Below, piece by piece: positions 17,199 through 26,621 of a stretch of DNA of 64,000 bases. The stretch is taken from contig NZ_CP146256.1 of NCBI RefSeq assembly GCF_039134705.1, forward strand, positions 1,736,001 to 1,800,000, read 5' to 3'. The translations under genes and the position numbers were made by a program. The stretch comes from Kineothrix sp. IPX-CK (GTDB lineage: Bacteria; Bacillota; Clostridia; Lachnospirales; Lachnospiraceae). The notes below the pieces were generated by a model. It was not told the DNA's origin and did not search any database. It worked only from the letters and a program-made list of their open reading frames with translations. Each line of letters begins with the position of its first letter. The stretch's first letter is position 1.

Positions 17199-17269
17199 CA
17201 GGGGCAGTAGGAATCGAACCCACATCGATGGTTTTGGAGACCACTGTTCTACCCTTGAACTATGCCCCT
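17199..17269 (-). tRNA. tRNA-Trp (CCA)
   Basis: The minus strand folds into a 71-nt cloverleaf: acceptor AGGGGCA/TGCCCCT with discriminator G, D arm around TAGTTCAAGGGTAGAACA, anticodon loop CTCCAAA with anticodon CCA, T arm GTGGGTTCGATTCCTAC. The 3' CCA tail is not encoded. It sits 76 bases downstream of the lacI stop with its own promoter. Confidence 0.95.
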
Positions 17270-17299
17270 ATGTCCGGCCTTTTTAGACCGCCGAATCAT

Positions 17300-17328
17300 A
17301 TTATAGCATAAGGATTATTTGATAGCAA
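17300..17328 (-). promoter_or_regulatory. Promoter of tRNA-Trp
   Basis: On the minus strand TTGCTA (17328-17323) and TATAAT (17305-17300) are 17 bases apart, about 30 bases before the tRNA 5' end. Confidence 0.7.
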
Positions 17329-17345
17329 GACATATTTTGCAAAAA

Positions 17346-18356
17346 TCAGACCGTTTTTTTATACTCTTTCGCGGGAGCCGTAGAGGCTCTTTCGATGTAT
17401 TGGGCGTGGAGCATTGTGCGGCTGATGGAAACGTGGTTGATCAACCCGTTCAGCGCGAAATAGCCGCATTTTCCAAGTTCTGCCCTGTTCTGCCTTATAG
17501 TAGTAAGGGGAGGGTCCAAGTGGGCTGAAATCGGCAAATCATCGAAGCCGATAACGCTGATGTCCTCAGGAACACGAAAGCCATGCATACTGCATTCCAT
17601 GATGACACCGGAAGCGATTAAATCGTTTCCGCAGAGGATGGCGGTAGCACCTTGCGCAAGGAAGGACGGGATATGATATTTTGCACTCTCGGCAACGTAA
17701 TAGCCATATGCGGTCAGCTTCTCGTTGAAGGGAAGGTTATGAGAAGCAAGACTGTCCAAGTATGCCTGCATACGTTGCTCAGAGACCATGGAGTTGGGAG
17801 AGCCATTCAAAAAGGCGATGTTCTTATGACCTAAGGAAATTAAATGTTCCATGGCGATATCGATGCCTTCAAAGCTGTCCGTTCCCACATAAGCCACGTT
17901 GGGATTCTTTCTTATATAGTTATCGAAGAGTACGGTGGGAATCGTGGTGGAGTTAAGCTGGCCCATCCAATTATCCTGAAGAGAAAAACCAAGAAGAAAG
18001 CCGCCGCGATAGCCGTTTTTCAGCATGTAGGTGTCATATTTTTCCTGCATCTGAAAAGTGGGATTGATGGGAAGTACGGTAATGTCCCATTTGTCCCGGT
18101 ATGCCGCCTGCTTAAAGCCTAAGATAATTTCATAACCGAACTGGTTGTTCGTCTCATAATCCATATTCTCAATAAAAACACAAAGTTTTTTGTGTTCTTC
18201 TTTTTTCATTTTCTTCGTAGTATATCCGATTTCCACTGCCGTATCAAGGACGGTCTGCCGCAAAGCCTCGCTGATGTCGCTGGCTCCGTTCAAGCCCTTC
18301 GATACGGTACTGACGGATATCCCCAGTTTATTTGCAATATCTTTAATCGTTGCCAT
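17346..18356 (-). CDS. LacI-family transcriptional regulator of the maltodextrin locus
   Basis: The 336-residue protein starts with the LacI helix-turn-helix ATIKDIANKLGISVSTVSKG, followed by a periplasmic-binding-protein-like sensor domain and the usual closing ERAST motif. I start at ATG 18356, with AAAGGA upstream, rather than a GTG 27 bases earlier. It is divergent from malQ and the malEFG-amylase genes, so it is the probable local MalR-type regulator responding to maltose or maltodextrin (inference). Confidence 0.92.
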   Translation of the reverse strand: MATIKDIANKLGISVSTVSKGLNGASDISEALRQTVLDTAVEIGYTTKKMKKEEHKKLCVFIENMDYETNNQFGYEIILGFKQAAYRDKWDITVLPINPTFQMQEKYDTYMLKNGYRGGFLLGFSLQDNWMGQLNSTTIPTVLFDNYIRKNPNVAYVGTDSFEGIDIAMEHLISLGHKNIAFLNGSPNSMVSEQRMQAYLDSLASHNLPFNEKLTAYGYYVAESAKYHIPSFLAQGATAILCGNDLIASGVIMECSMHGFRVPEDISVIGFDDLPISAHLDPPLTTIRQNRAELGKCGYFALNGLINHVSISRTMLHAQYIERASTAPAKEYKKTV

Positions 18357-18453
18357 AAGGTTTCCTTTTCTGTTGTCTGTCACTTTATAATTTTCAAGCT
18401 AATCTTTTTTGCATCGTTTTTTATTCTTTTTATTGTCTTAGATTCCTATAAAC

Positions 18454-18482
18454 AGTATATAAGTAAAACAAAATGATTTCAA
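18454..18482 (-). promoter_or_regulatory. Promoter of the LacI regulator
   Basis: On the minus strand TTGAAA (18482-18477) and TATACT (18459-18454) are 17 bases apart, about 98 bases before the lacI start. It lies in the 328-base divergent gap, which otherwise is A/T-rich with no ORF. Confidence 0.65.
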
Positions 18483-18591
18483 GTCATATTATTTTTTCGA
18501 ATATTTTCTATAGAACAAAAAAATAATTAACAAAAAACATAAGTTGAAATCAGTAAAATTGTCAAAAATTATAATAAAACTATTATAATCA

Positions 18592-18621
18592 TTGACAAAG
18601 CTGTTATAAAAGTGATAAATT
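18592..18621 (+). promoter_or_regulatory. Probable malQ promoter
   Basis: TTGACA (18592-18597) and TAAATT (18616-18621) are 18 bases apart, 64 bases before the malQ start. Related TTATAA words upstream (ACTATTATAATC, GCTGTTATAAAAG) may be part of an operator. Confidence 0.5.
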
Positions 18622-18684
18622 CATGTCAGATACGAAACTTTACGAAAAATTAAAAACATACCTATAGGGATGGAGGCAAAGGCA

Positions 18685-20175
18685 ATGGGTAAAAAAAGAT
18701 TTACAAGAGGAGCTGGAATCCTGTTATCGATTACAAGTTTGCCTTCAGCATATGGAATAGGGACATTGGGGGAGGAAGCTTTCCGGTTTGTGGATTTGCT
18801 GGTGGATTTGAAACAGCGGTATTGGCAGGTATTGCCGATTGGTCCTACAAGCTTCGGTGACAGTCCTTATCAATCCTTTTCCGCCTTTGCGGGCAATCCA
18901 TATATGATAGATTTGGATGATTTGGTAAAAGACGGTCTTTTGAAAAGAGAAGAAATCAGAAGTTACAACTGGGGAAGTGACGAGCATGATATCAATTATG
19001 CCGTTTTATATAACAACAGATTCAGGGTGCTGGAGCAGGCCTATGGCCGCTTTGACAGAAAGAATACGGATTTTCTTTCCTTTTGTGAGGAGAAAAAGGA
19101 ATGGTTGGAGGATTACAGCCTCTTTATGGCGATAAAGTCGGAGTCTGAGGGCAAGGAGTGGCTAAGTTTCCACAAGGAACTTCGAGAGCATGAGGCCAAG
19201 GCGGTTTCAGCTTATAAGCGTAAGAACGAAGAAAAAACAGGCTTCTGGAAATTCTGTCAATACAAATTTTTTATCCAGTGGAGCCGGTTTAAGTCTTATG
19301 CCAACAGCAGAGGGATCGAGATAATCGGAGATGTCCCTCTTTATGTGGCTTTGGACAGTGCAGATGTATGGGGGCATAGAGAAATGTTTCAACTAGGCCC
19401 GGATGGAATGCCGGACAGGGTGGCAGGCTGTCCGCCGGACGCATATTCCGCAGACGGTCAGAAATGGGGAAACCCGCTGTATGACTGGAAGCGGATAGAG
19501 AAAGAAAGCTTTTGCTGGTGGCGTATGCGGATGAAGGAGAATGCCAGACTGTACGATGCAATGCGGATCGATAATTTCAGCGGTCTTTTGAAATATTATA
19601 GCATTCCCTTTGAAAAAGGCGGTGTGAAGGATGGAAAGTGGGAAAAAGGTCCGGGAAAGAAATTCTTAGACATTATGGAAGAAGAATCGGGCGAATGCAA
19701 GATTATGGTAGAGGACCTGGGACCCTGTGTACCAGCAGTCAAAAAGATGCGGGAGAAGATGGAATGGCCCGGAATGAAGGTACTGCAGTTCGCTTTCGGC
19801 GGAGACATTTCTTCAGAATATCTTCCTCATAATTACATAGACAGAAATACCGCCGTTTATGCGGGGACACACGATAATGAGACAATTGTAGGCAGCTATC
19901 GGGATAAGACAGAATATGAGCTTGCTTTTTTATATGAATATCTAAACATAGATTCCAAGGATGCGATTCCGGATGCCTTCATAAGGCTCGCTTATTCCAG
20001 CATTGCGGATGTGGTGATTTTACAGATGCAGGATATTCTGAAGCTGGGAAACGAAGCGAGGATGAACCACCCTTCTACGGTAGGGAGCAATTGGCGCTGG
20101 CGGGTATGGCACGACTGTTTAAGCGAAGAGCGGCGGACGTGGATAAGGACCATATCTACCATATATAGGCGTTAG
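18685..20175 (+). CDS. malQ: 4-alpha-glucanotransferase
   Basis: MalQ moves alpha-1,4-glucan segments between maltodextrins in the cytoplasm. The 496-residue GH77 enzyme shows RGAGILLSITSLPSAYGIG at the N-terminus, the nucleophile region DAMRIDNFSGL, acid/base VEDLG and GTHDNETI with the third carboxylate. GGAGG at 18672-18676 supports ATG 18685; an in-frame ATG at 18670 overlaps that site. It leads a + strand maltodextrin cluster with transporter and amylase genes. No maltodextrin phosphorylase is in the window. Confidence 0.96.
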   Translation: MGKKRFTRGAGILLSITSLPSAYGIGTLGEEAFRFVDLLVDLKQRYWQVLPIGPTSFGDSPYQSFSAFAGNPYMIDLDDLVKDGLLKREEIRSYNWGSDEHDINYAVLYNNRFRVLEQAYGRFDRKNTDFLSFCEEKKEWLEDYSLFMAIKSESEGKEWLSFHKELREHEAKAVSAYKRKNEEKTGFWKFCQYKFFIQWSRFKSYANSRGIEIIGDVPLYVALDSADVWGHREMFQLGPDGMPDRVAGCPPDAYSADGQKWGNPLYDWKRIEKESFCWWRMRMKENARLYDAMRIDNFSGLLKYYSIPFEKGGVKDGKWEKGPGKKFLDIMEEESGECKIMVEDLGPCVPAVKKMREKMEWPGMKVLQFAFGGDISSEYLPHNYIDRNTAVYAGTHDNETIVGSYRDKTEYELAFLYEYLNIDSKDAIPDAFIRLAYSSIADVVILQMQDILKLGNEARMNHPSTVGSNWRWRVWHDCLSEERRTWIRTISTIYRR

Positions 20176-20234
20176 AATGTTACTATCCGGCCATCAACTT
20201 GCGATGAAACCGCAGGCGAAATAGCGACGTAATA

Positions 20235-20266
20235 ACATCTGGTATAAGATGTGCAAAGCACATTTT
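20235..20266 (+). promoter_or_regulatory. Candidate attenuator ahead of the maltodextrin binding protein
   Basis: In the 158-base gap after malQ, ACATCT (20235-20240) can pair with AGATGT (20247-20252), or AAGATGTGC (20246-20254) can pair with GCACATTTT (20258-20266) to form a terminator-like hairpin. The two pairings exclude each other. No known riboswitch class is recognised. Confidence 0.4.
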
Positions 20267-20333
20267 ATATATAAGGGTGAGAGCCCTGAGACAATATTGA
20301 GACAAGGTCAAAGAGAAAAGGAGAGGAAAATTA

Positions 20334-21644
20334 ATGAAAAAGAAAATGTTAGCATTGTTCATGACAGCTGCTATGGTGGCATCTTTGGCAGGCTGCGGAA
20401 GTACGGCGGCTACAACGACAGAGGCTCCGGCCGAGACGACAGAAGAAGCACCTGCGGAGGAGGCTGCCCCGGCAGAAGAAGCGGAAATAGAAGAGGAAGA
20501 AGCGCTTACTGCTGAAATTCTCGTATGGGGGCCTTCCGAGGATCAGTCAGCAGAAAACGGTAACTGGCTTCCTACTATGTGTGAGCAGTTCGCAGCACTT
20601 CATCCGAACTGGGATATCACATTTACCTATGGCGTATGCGCGGAAGGCGAGGCGAAGGCTACCGTAACGCAGGATGTTGAAGCAGCGGCGGATGTATATA
20701 TGTTTGCAAACGATAACCTTTCAGAATTAGTCGCTTCGAACGCTATTGCAAGATTGGGCGGCGAGACGGAAAACTATGTTAAGAGTACAAATTCCCAGGC
20801 GATAGTAGATTCTGTATCCCTTGATGGAGCGGTTTACGGCGTTCCTTTTACAACGAATACATGGTTTATGTACTATGACAAGAGCGTATTTTCTGAGGAA
20901 GAGGCCTCTAACCTGGATACGATGATCGCAAAAGCGAAGGTTGCATTCCCTCTTACCGACTCATGGTATATTGCTTCTTTCTATGTGGCGAACGGATGCA
21001 CTCTGTTTGGAAATAGCAACGACGAAGCGCAGGGAATCGATTTTAGCGGCGACAAAGCGACTGCAGTAACGGAATATCTCGTAGATTTGGCGGCTGACCC
21101 GAACTTTGTAAACGACGCTGACGGTGCAGGACTTGCAGGCTTACGCGACGGAAGCATCTCCGCAAAATTCTCAGGTTCCTGGGACTATGCGGCAGTAAAA
21201 GAGGCTCTCGGTGATAACTTCGGGGCAAGAGAACTTCCTACGATTACAATTAACGGCGAAGAAAAGCAGATGATGGCGTTTGCGGGTTCCAAGGCGATCG
21301 GTGTTAATCCTAACAGCGATAATATGCAGGTTGCAGTTGCTCTTGCAAGTTATTTGGGAAGTGCGGACGCACAGAAGGCACATTATGAAATGAGAAACAT
21401 CATTCCATGTAATACGGAGCTTTTGGCAGAACCTGCACTTCAGAGCGACGCTCTCGTAGCAGCGCAGAATGCGGCTTTCGACAACACAGCTATTATCCAG
21501 CCGTTCGTAGCAGCCATGGGCAATTACTGGACTCCTGCTGAGAACATGGGTAGAGCATTTGTTAACAAAGAAGTAACGCATGCAAACGCAGCGGAAAAAA
21601 CAGAGGCCCTCAACGATTCATTGAATACATCGGTAGTGGAATAA
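20334..21644 (+). CDS. malE: Maltose/maltodextrin ABC transporter binding lipoprotein
   Basis: The 436-residue protein has a lipoprotein signal with lipobox LAGC (Cys21), a glutamate/alanine-rich linker at about 25-60, then a family 1 extracellular solute-binding domain (EILVWGPSEDQ, YGVPFTTNTWFMYYDKSVF). It would bind maltodextrins at the cell surface and deliver them to the two permeases downstream. AAAGGAGAGG precedes the ATG. Placement between malQ and malF supports the substrate. Confidence 0.88.
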   Translation: MKKKMLALFMTAAMVASLAGCGSTAATTTEAPAETTEEAPAEEAAPAEEAEIEEEEALTAEILVWGPSEDQSAENGNWLPTMCEQFAALHPNWDITFTYGVCAEGEAKATVTQDVEAAADVYMFANDNLSELVASNAIARLGGETENYVKSTNSQAIVDSVSLDGAVYGVPFTTNTWFMYYDKSVFSEEEASNLDTMIAKAKVAFPLTDSWYIASFYVANGCTLFGNSNDEAQGIDFSGDKATAVTEYLVDLAADPNFVNDADGAGLAGLRDGSISAKFSGSWDYAAVKEALGDNFGARELPTITINGEEKQMMAFAGSKAIGVNPNSDNMQVAVALASYLGSADAQKAHYEMRNIIPCNTELLAEPALQSDALVAAQNAAFDNTAIIQPFVAAMGNYWTPAENMGRAFVNKEVTHANAAEKTEALNDSLNTSVVE

Positions 21645-21672
21645 TAGACGGTAAAAAAGTGATAGCTTCCGG

Positions 21673-21697
21673 GGTGTCCGTAACTTTTGCGGGCACC
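21673..21697 (+). promoter_or_regulatory. Intercistronic hairpin between malE and malF
   Basis: GGTGTCCG and CGGGCACC pair with one G-U across a 9-base loop, without a T-run. Such hairpins after binding-protein genes commonly stabilise the upstream message and lower permease expression. Confidence 0.5.
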
Positions 21698-21729
21698 TTG
21701 GGGTATCTTTCGCTTCAGGAGGTTACAGC

Positions 21730-23106
21730 ATGGGAGAAGGAAAAATGAAAGTAAAAGAGTTCGCAACGCCTTATACGTTAGGTAATGCGGTAAAGAAAGG
21801 CGATTTGGCAACAAAGCTGTCCATGCTGTTTATGGGAGCGGGAAACATTGCGCGCGGACAGATAGTTAAAGGACTTTTATTTCTCGCGATTGAAATAAGC
21901 TATATTTTATTCATGATTCAGAATGGTATACATAACTTGGCGATGATGCCCTCCCTGGGCACACAGGCCCAGCAGGAAATATGGAATGAAAAAAAGGGTA
22001 TTTATGAGTATGTTGCCGGGGATAACTCGCTGCTTATTTTGTTGTACGGTGTAGTTACCTTATCTATTACAGCAGGTTTTATTCTGCTTTGGACGGCTTC
22101 GCTGCGCAGCGCTTACAAGGCGGAGGTCTTGAGCAAAAACGGTAAACATATCAATTCTTTTAAAGACGACATCAAGGATTTGTTCAATCAAAATTTACAT
22201 ATATTATTAATGACGCCACCGATCATGGGAATATTGCTTTTTACCATATTGCCGCTTATTTTCATGATTACCATGGCCTTTACCAATTACTCCAAGTATG
22301 AGGACCATTTGGTTTTGTTCGACTGGGTTGGTTTGGCAAACTTCATTAAAGTGCTCAGCTTTCAGGATTCCATGGGGCAGACCTTCTGGTCCGTACTGGC
22401 ATGGACGCTCACATGGGCCATACTTGCTACCGGCCTAAACTACATATTCGGTATGATACTGGCCATCATCATCAACAGGAAGGATACGAAGATAAAAAGC
22501 TTCTGGAGATTCTGCTTCGTGCTTTCCATTGCAGTTCCGCAGTTCGTCTCCCTTCTCATCATGCGGACGATGCTGCAGCCCGAAGGCGCGGTAAATACCT
22601 TGCTAAGGAACGTAGGGCTTATCGAAACTTCCCTTCCTTTTTTTACCAATACGATGTGGGCGAGAGTGACCGTTATCGTAATCAACCTATGGATAGGCAT
22701 TCCTTATACGCTGCTTCAGGTTACGGGAATTCTTCAGAACATACCGGGAGAACTCTATGAATCGGCAAGAGTGGACGGAGCCAATATATTTACTATTTTC
22801 TTCAGGATAACCTTGCCTTATATGCTGTTTGTGACGACGCCTTATCTGATCACTCAGTTTACCGGTAACGTGAATAACTTCAACGTTATTTACCTCCTTT
22901 CTCTGGGGCATCCCACGCCGGTGGGTTCCACTGCGGGAAGAACAGATCTTCTGATTACGTGGCTGTATAAGCTCACAATCGACCAGCAATACTTTAACCT
23001 CGGAGCGGTCATCGGAATTATGACCTTCGTGGTGCTGGCTGTTGTCGCCATCGTCACGTACAGGAATACAGGTTCTTATAAAGATGAGGAGGGATTCCAA
23101 GGATGA
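21730..23106 (+). CDS. malF: Maltodextrin ABC transporter permease (MalF-type)
   Basis: The 458-residue membrane protein has an extended N-terminal portion with two extra membrane segments (around GNIARGQIVKGLLFLAIEIS), seen in Gram-positive MalF/GanP proteins, followed by the six-segment permease core. The EAA loop is ELYESARVDGANIFTIFFRI, where the ATPase docks. AGGAGG precedes ATG 21730 by eight bases. No sugar-import ATPase is nearby, so a shared MsmX-type ATPase encoded elsewhere is expected. Confidence 0.9.
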   Translation: MGEGKMKVKEFATPYTLGNAVKKGDLATKLSMLFMGAGNIARGQIVKGLLFLAIEISYILFMIQNGIHNLAMMPSLGTQAQQEIWNEKKGIYEYVAGDNSLLILLYGVVTLSITAGFILLWTASLRSAYKAEVLSKNGKHINSFKDDIKDLFNQNLHILLMTPPIMGILLFTILPLIFMITMAFTNYSKYEDHLVLFDWVGLANFIKVLSFQDSMGQTFWSVLAWTLTWAILATGLNYIFGMILAIIINRKDTKIKSFWRFCFVLSIAVPQFVSLLIMRTMLQPEGAVNTLLRNVGLIETSLPFFTNTMWARVTVIVINLWIGIPYTLLQVTGILQNIPGELYESARVDGANIFTIFFRITLPYMLFVTTPYLITQFTGNVNNFNVIYLLSLGHPTPVGSTAGRTDLLITWLYKLTIDQQYFNLGAVIGIMTFVVLAVVAIVTYRNTGSYKDEEGFQG

Positions 23107-23975
23107 AGAAGAAAGAAATGGCTGGTGCAAGAACGAGAAAAACTATCACGAACGTAATTGTCCACATTTTTCTGGCGGTATTGTCGACGATATGGCTGTT
23201 CCCTATATTTTGGGTAGTATTAACGAGCTTTCGAGGAGAAAAAGGCTCCTATATGTCGACATTCTTCCCGAAAACATACACGTTTAACAATTATATAAAG
23301 CTTTTTACCGAGACAAATGTATTAAATTTCCCTAAAATGTTTGCAAACACGTTGATTATTGCAATTTTTTCCTGTGCTATTTCCACATTTTTTGTGCTGG
23401 CGGTTTCCTACAGCATGTCCAGATTAAAATTCATGGCACGTAAGCCTTTAATGAATGTAGCTCTCGTGCTAAAGCTGTTTCCGGCATTTATGTCCATGAT
23501 AGCCGTTTACTACATTTTAAAAGCCATGGGCTTGTCGGAGGGAGCGATGATCCGTGTGGCGCTCATTCTCGTTTATTCGGGAGGGGCCGGTATCGAATTC
23601 TACATAGCCAAGGGATTCTTCGATACGATTCCTAAGGCATTGGACGAAGCGGCATATTTGGACGGCGCAACTAAATTTCAGGTGTTTGCGAAGATTACGG
23701 TTCCGCTCAGCAAGCCGATTATCGTATACACGGTCATCACTACATTTATTGCTCCCTGGGTGGATTTCATCTTTGCGAGGGTTATATGCAGGGCCAATGC
23801 CGATTATTATACGGTAGCATTGGGACTCTGGAGGATGCTCGAAAGAGAGTATATAGACAATTGGTACACCGCGTTTGCGGCGGGAAGCGTATGTATTTCC
23901 ATCCCGATTGCAATTTTGTTCGTGGTAACCCAGAGGTTCTACTCCAGCGGCATGTCCGGCGCGGTAAAGGGATGA
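23103..23975 (+). CDS. malG: Maltodextrin ABC transporter permease (MalG-type)
   Basis: The 290-residue permease has six predicted membrane segments and the EAA loop KALDEAAYLDGATKFQVFAK, ending in the typical SSGMSGAVKG. Its start overlaps the malF stop by 4 bases, so the two are translationally coupled and form the transmembrane channel together. Confidence 0.92.
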   Translation: MKKKEMAGARTRKTITNVIVHIFLAVLSTIWLFPIFWVVLTSFRGEKGSYMSTFFPKTYTFNNYIKLFTETNVLNFPKMFANTLIIAIFSCAISTFFVLAVSYSMSRLKFMARKPLMNVALVLKLFPAFMSMIAVYYILKAMGLSEGAMIRVALILVYSGGAGIEFYIAKGFFDTIPKALDEAAYLDGATKFQVFAKITVPLSKPIIVYTVITTFIAPWVDFIFARVICRANADYYTVALGLWRMLEREYIDNWYTAFAAGSVCISIPIAILFVVTQRFYSSGMSGAVKG

Positions 23976-23995
23976 CAATCATATGAAACTTAAAT

Positions 23996-24053
23996 TGCAG
24001 GCAGGGCAGTGATCGAAAAAGAAATCGTGAATGCGCTTTGCCTGCATATTTTA
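23996..24053 (+). terminator. Possible terminator after malG
   Basis: GCAGGCA and TGCCTGC are complementary across a long loop, followed by ATATTTTAT, in the 139-base gap before the amylase. It may only attenuate. Confidence 0.4.
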
Positions 24054-24114
24054 TGCCGTCATGGATATGGAATAATGTCATAGGCTTAGAAAAGAGATTG
24101 GGAGGAGATATTCT

Positions 24115-25827
24115 ATGAAAACAAGGATATTTAGTATATTGCTGGCGGCTTGTGTGAGTATTGGCTCGTTTGCAGGCTGTGGAAATGGCGGAGGAGAAGA
24201 TGCAAAGAAGACCGGCGTTATTTCAGGCAGCGCGGGTGAAGAGCAGGAGGGTGGAGACAGTGCAGATGCATTAGGAGGGACTGTGGCCGAAAAGCCTTCA
24301 TTGAACGTGTTAGATGATAAATACCGTACTTTTTATGAGGTATTCGTATATTCTTTCTATGATGGAAATGGGGATGGAATAGGCGATTTGCAGGGTTTGA
24401 CGAAGAAGCTCGATTACATCAATGACGGAGACGACACTACGGATACCGATCTGGGGTGCAATGGGATTTGGCTGATGCCGATCATGCCTTCCACCACTTA
24501 TCATAAATACGATGTGACGGATTACCGCGGAATCGATGAACAGTATGGAACAATGGGGGATTTTGAGGAATTTATGGCGGCGTGTGATGAGAGGGGAATC
24601 GATGTGATTCTGGATTTGGTATTGAACCACACATCCTCTTCTCACCCATGGTTCATAAAAGCCTGCAGTTATTTGAAAAGCATAGGAGATACAGAGCCGT
24701 CTCCGGAGGATTGCCCTTACATCGATTATTACAACTTCTCCAGGGAGGGAGGTGCCGGGTATAGCGGGCTTGATGAAATATGGTATTATGAAGCGCGGTT
24801 TTGGAGTGAAATGCCTGATCTTAATCTTGGCAATGAAGCGGTGCGAGGAGAAATCGAGGATATTGTCGATTTCTGGCTGGCAAAGGGAGTAGACGGATTC
24901 AGACTGGACGCGGCAAAGGAATATTATTCCGGTACGGTAGATGCTAATATCGAAGTCCTTTCCTGGTTTAGTGAAATGGTAAAGGAGAAAAAGGAGGATG
25001 CCTATATTGTAGCGGAGGTATGGTCTGATATGGATACCTATGCGAAATATTATGAAAGCGGCATAGACAGCGTCTTTGACTTCGCTTTTGCGGACAGCGG
25101 GGGAATCATAGCGAATACAGTAAAAGGAAGCCAGTCAGCCAGCGGATTCGGGAAAGCGCTGCAGTCCTTGGATGAAAAGTTCTCTCAGTATAATGCCGAT
25201 TATATTGACGCGCCCTTTTATACCAATCACGATTTAGGAAGAAGTGCGGGCTATTATTCAGGAGAGAACGCAGAGAGCCAGACAAAAATGGCCGGTGGTT
25301 TGAATCTTATGATGAATGGCAGTTGCTTCCTATATTATGGTGAAGAACTGGGAATGAAAGGATCGGGCAAAGACGAGAATAAGAGAGCACCCATGTATTG
25401 GAGTGAAAACAGTGAAGAAGCAGGCATGTGCGCCGGACCGCCGGATATGGATGCAGTGAAGATGAAATATGGCAGCCTAAGCGAACAGGTCGAGACAGCA
25501 GATTCCATTTACAATTATTATAAGGAAGCGATAAGGCTTCGAAATGTTTATCCGGAGATCGCCAGAGGAGAGGTAAGCTATGTGGAGAGTGCTTCTGGCA
25601 ATAATGTGTGTGTGATAAAGAAGGCGTATGAAGATTCGGAAATACTTCTTATTATGAATATTTCAGGAGAAGAGCAGGCCGTGGATTTGAGCGGAATCAC
25701 TGTGAATGAAGAAGAAATAAATGATATAGAGTCACTGGGTGGGGCGCTGCTTACGGGAGAGGAAAAGATTGGAGTGGAGAATGCAGAGGTTATTATGCCT
25801 CCATATTCTATTGGAGTATTTCGCTGA
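24115..25827 (+). CDS. GH13 alpha-amylase/alpha-glucosidase lipoprotein
   Basis: The 570-residue enzyme has lipobox FAGC (Cys22), so it is anchored outside the membrane. The GH13 catalytic barrel shows DLVLNHTSSSHPWF (region I), GVDGFRLDAAKEY with the nucleophile Asp (region II), YIVAEVW with the acid/base Glu (region III) and YTNHDLGRS (region IV). It would cut extracellular starch fragments into maltodextrins for the transporter encoded upstream. The early block YEVFVYSFYDGNGDGIGDL is typical of the oligo-1,6-glucosidase/alpha-amylase group; exact bond preference cannot be read. Confidence 0.9.
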   Translation: MKTRIFSILLAACVSIGSFAGCGNGGGEDAKKTGVISGSAGEEQEGGDSADALGGTVAEKPSLNVLDDKYRTFYEVFVYSFYDGNGDGIGDLQGLTKKLDYINDGDDTTDTDLGCNGIWLMPIMPSTTYHKYDVTDYRGIDEQYGTMGDFEEFMAACDERGIDVILDLVLNHTSSSHPWFIKACSYLKSIGDTEPSPEDCPYIDYYNFSREGGAGYSGLDEIWYYEARFWSEMPDLNLGNEAVRGEIEDIVDFWLAKGVDGFRLDAAKEYYSGTVDANIEVLSWFSEMVKEKKEDAYIVAEVWSDMDTYAKYYESGIDSVFDFAFADSGGIIANTVKGSQSASGFGKALQSLDEKFSQYNADYIDAPFYTNHDLGRSAGYYSGENAESQTKMAGGLNLMMNGSCFLYYGEELGMKGSGKDENKRAPMYWSENSEEAGMCAGPPDMDAVKMKYGSLSEQVETADSIYNYYKEAIRLRNVYPEIARGEVSYVESASGNNVCVIKKAYEDSEILLIMNISGEEQAVDLSGITVNEEEINDIESLGGALLTGEEKIGVENAEVIMPPYSIGVFR

Positions 25828-25880
25828 GGGGAGTGTGCGGATTCTGTAAATCTTTGAAGAACACGAAAAGGAGCAGAAGG

Positions 25881-26621
25881 ATGTATAAGAATTATATTTT
25901 TGACTTGTATGGAACGTTGGTTGATATTCGGACGAATGAGAATAAGGAGAACTTGTGGAAGGGAATGGCAGAGCTTTACAGGAATGTGGGGGCTGTGTAT
26001 GAGGCGGAGGAACTGAAGCGGGATTACTTTTTGTTATGCAGAGAAGAGGAGGAGAGGATTCGCCGGGAAAAAGAATGCGAATATCCGGAGATAGAGATTG
26101 GAGAGGTGTTTCGGAAGCTGTACATGAGGAAAAATGTGAGAGTGGGAGAGGAAACGGCAGTATATGCGGCCAGGAGGTTCAGGCAATGGTCCAGGGAATA
26201 TATAAGAGTCTATGAAGGGGCGGCGGAAATGCTTGCGGAACTGAAGCGGATTGGCCGGAGAGTATTTCTGCTGTCTAATGCACAGCGATTGTTTACGATG
26301 CCGGAAATTGAAACGTTGGGGATTGAAAAGTTTTTTGATGATATATTTATTTCATCGGATTATGGAGTGAAGAAACCGGAACGGGCTTATATGGAGTTGT
26401 TGCTTAAAAAACAGCATCTGAAGACAAAAGATTGCGTTATGATCGGGAATGAACTCGGGAGTGACATTGAGATAGCTAATGCTTGTGGGATGGATAGCCT
26501 GTTTTTGCAGGGGAATGTGCAGGAGACATCGGAAAAAGGAACCGCCGCAACATATGTTGCGGCGGAAGGCGATTTTGAGCATATCCGTTTTATTTATGAT
26601 TGGAAAGAGGACGGAAAATAG
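25881..26621 (+). CDS. HAD-superfamily hydrolase
   Basis: The 246-residue protein has HAD motifs: FDLYGTLVD with nucleophile Asp8, motif II LLSNAQ, Lys in VKKPERAYM and motif IV VMIGNELGSDIEIA, where the usual Asp is Asn. A four-helix cap (about 20-90) places it in subfamily IA. It probably dephosphorylates a small phosphate ester. AAAAGGAG supports ATG 25881. Its last 32 bases overlap the convergent VanZ-like gene, and a palindrome near its 3' end may terminate that gene. Confidence 0.85.
   Translation: MYKNYIFDLYGTLVDIRTNENKENLWKGMAELYRNVGAVYEAEELKRDYFLLCREEEERIRREKECEYPEIEIGEVFRKLYMRKNVRVGEETAVYAARRFRQWSREYIRVYEGAAEMLAELKRIGRRVFLLSNAQRLFTMPEIETLGIEKFFDDIFISSDYGVKKPERAYMELLLKKQHLKTKDCVMIGNELGSDIEIANACGMDSLFLQGNVQETSEKGTAATYVAAEGDFEHIRFIYDWKEDGK
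26542..26565 (-). terminator. Perfect 24-bp palindrome inside the HAD gene, likely VanZ terminator
   Basis: CCGCCGCAACAT is followed immediately by its exact complement ATGTTGCGGCGG. On the minus strand it is followed by TTCCTTTTTCC and lies 24 bases past the VanZ stop, so it fits an intrinsic terminator embedded in the opposite gene. Confidence 0.55.

Noticed and set aside
20249..20515. 88-codon + strand ORF before and over the malE start
   Set aside because: It runs out of frame through the lipoprotein signal region; malE itself has a lipobox and a strong ribosome site.
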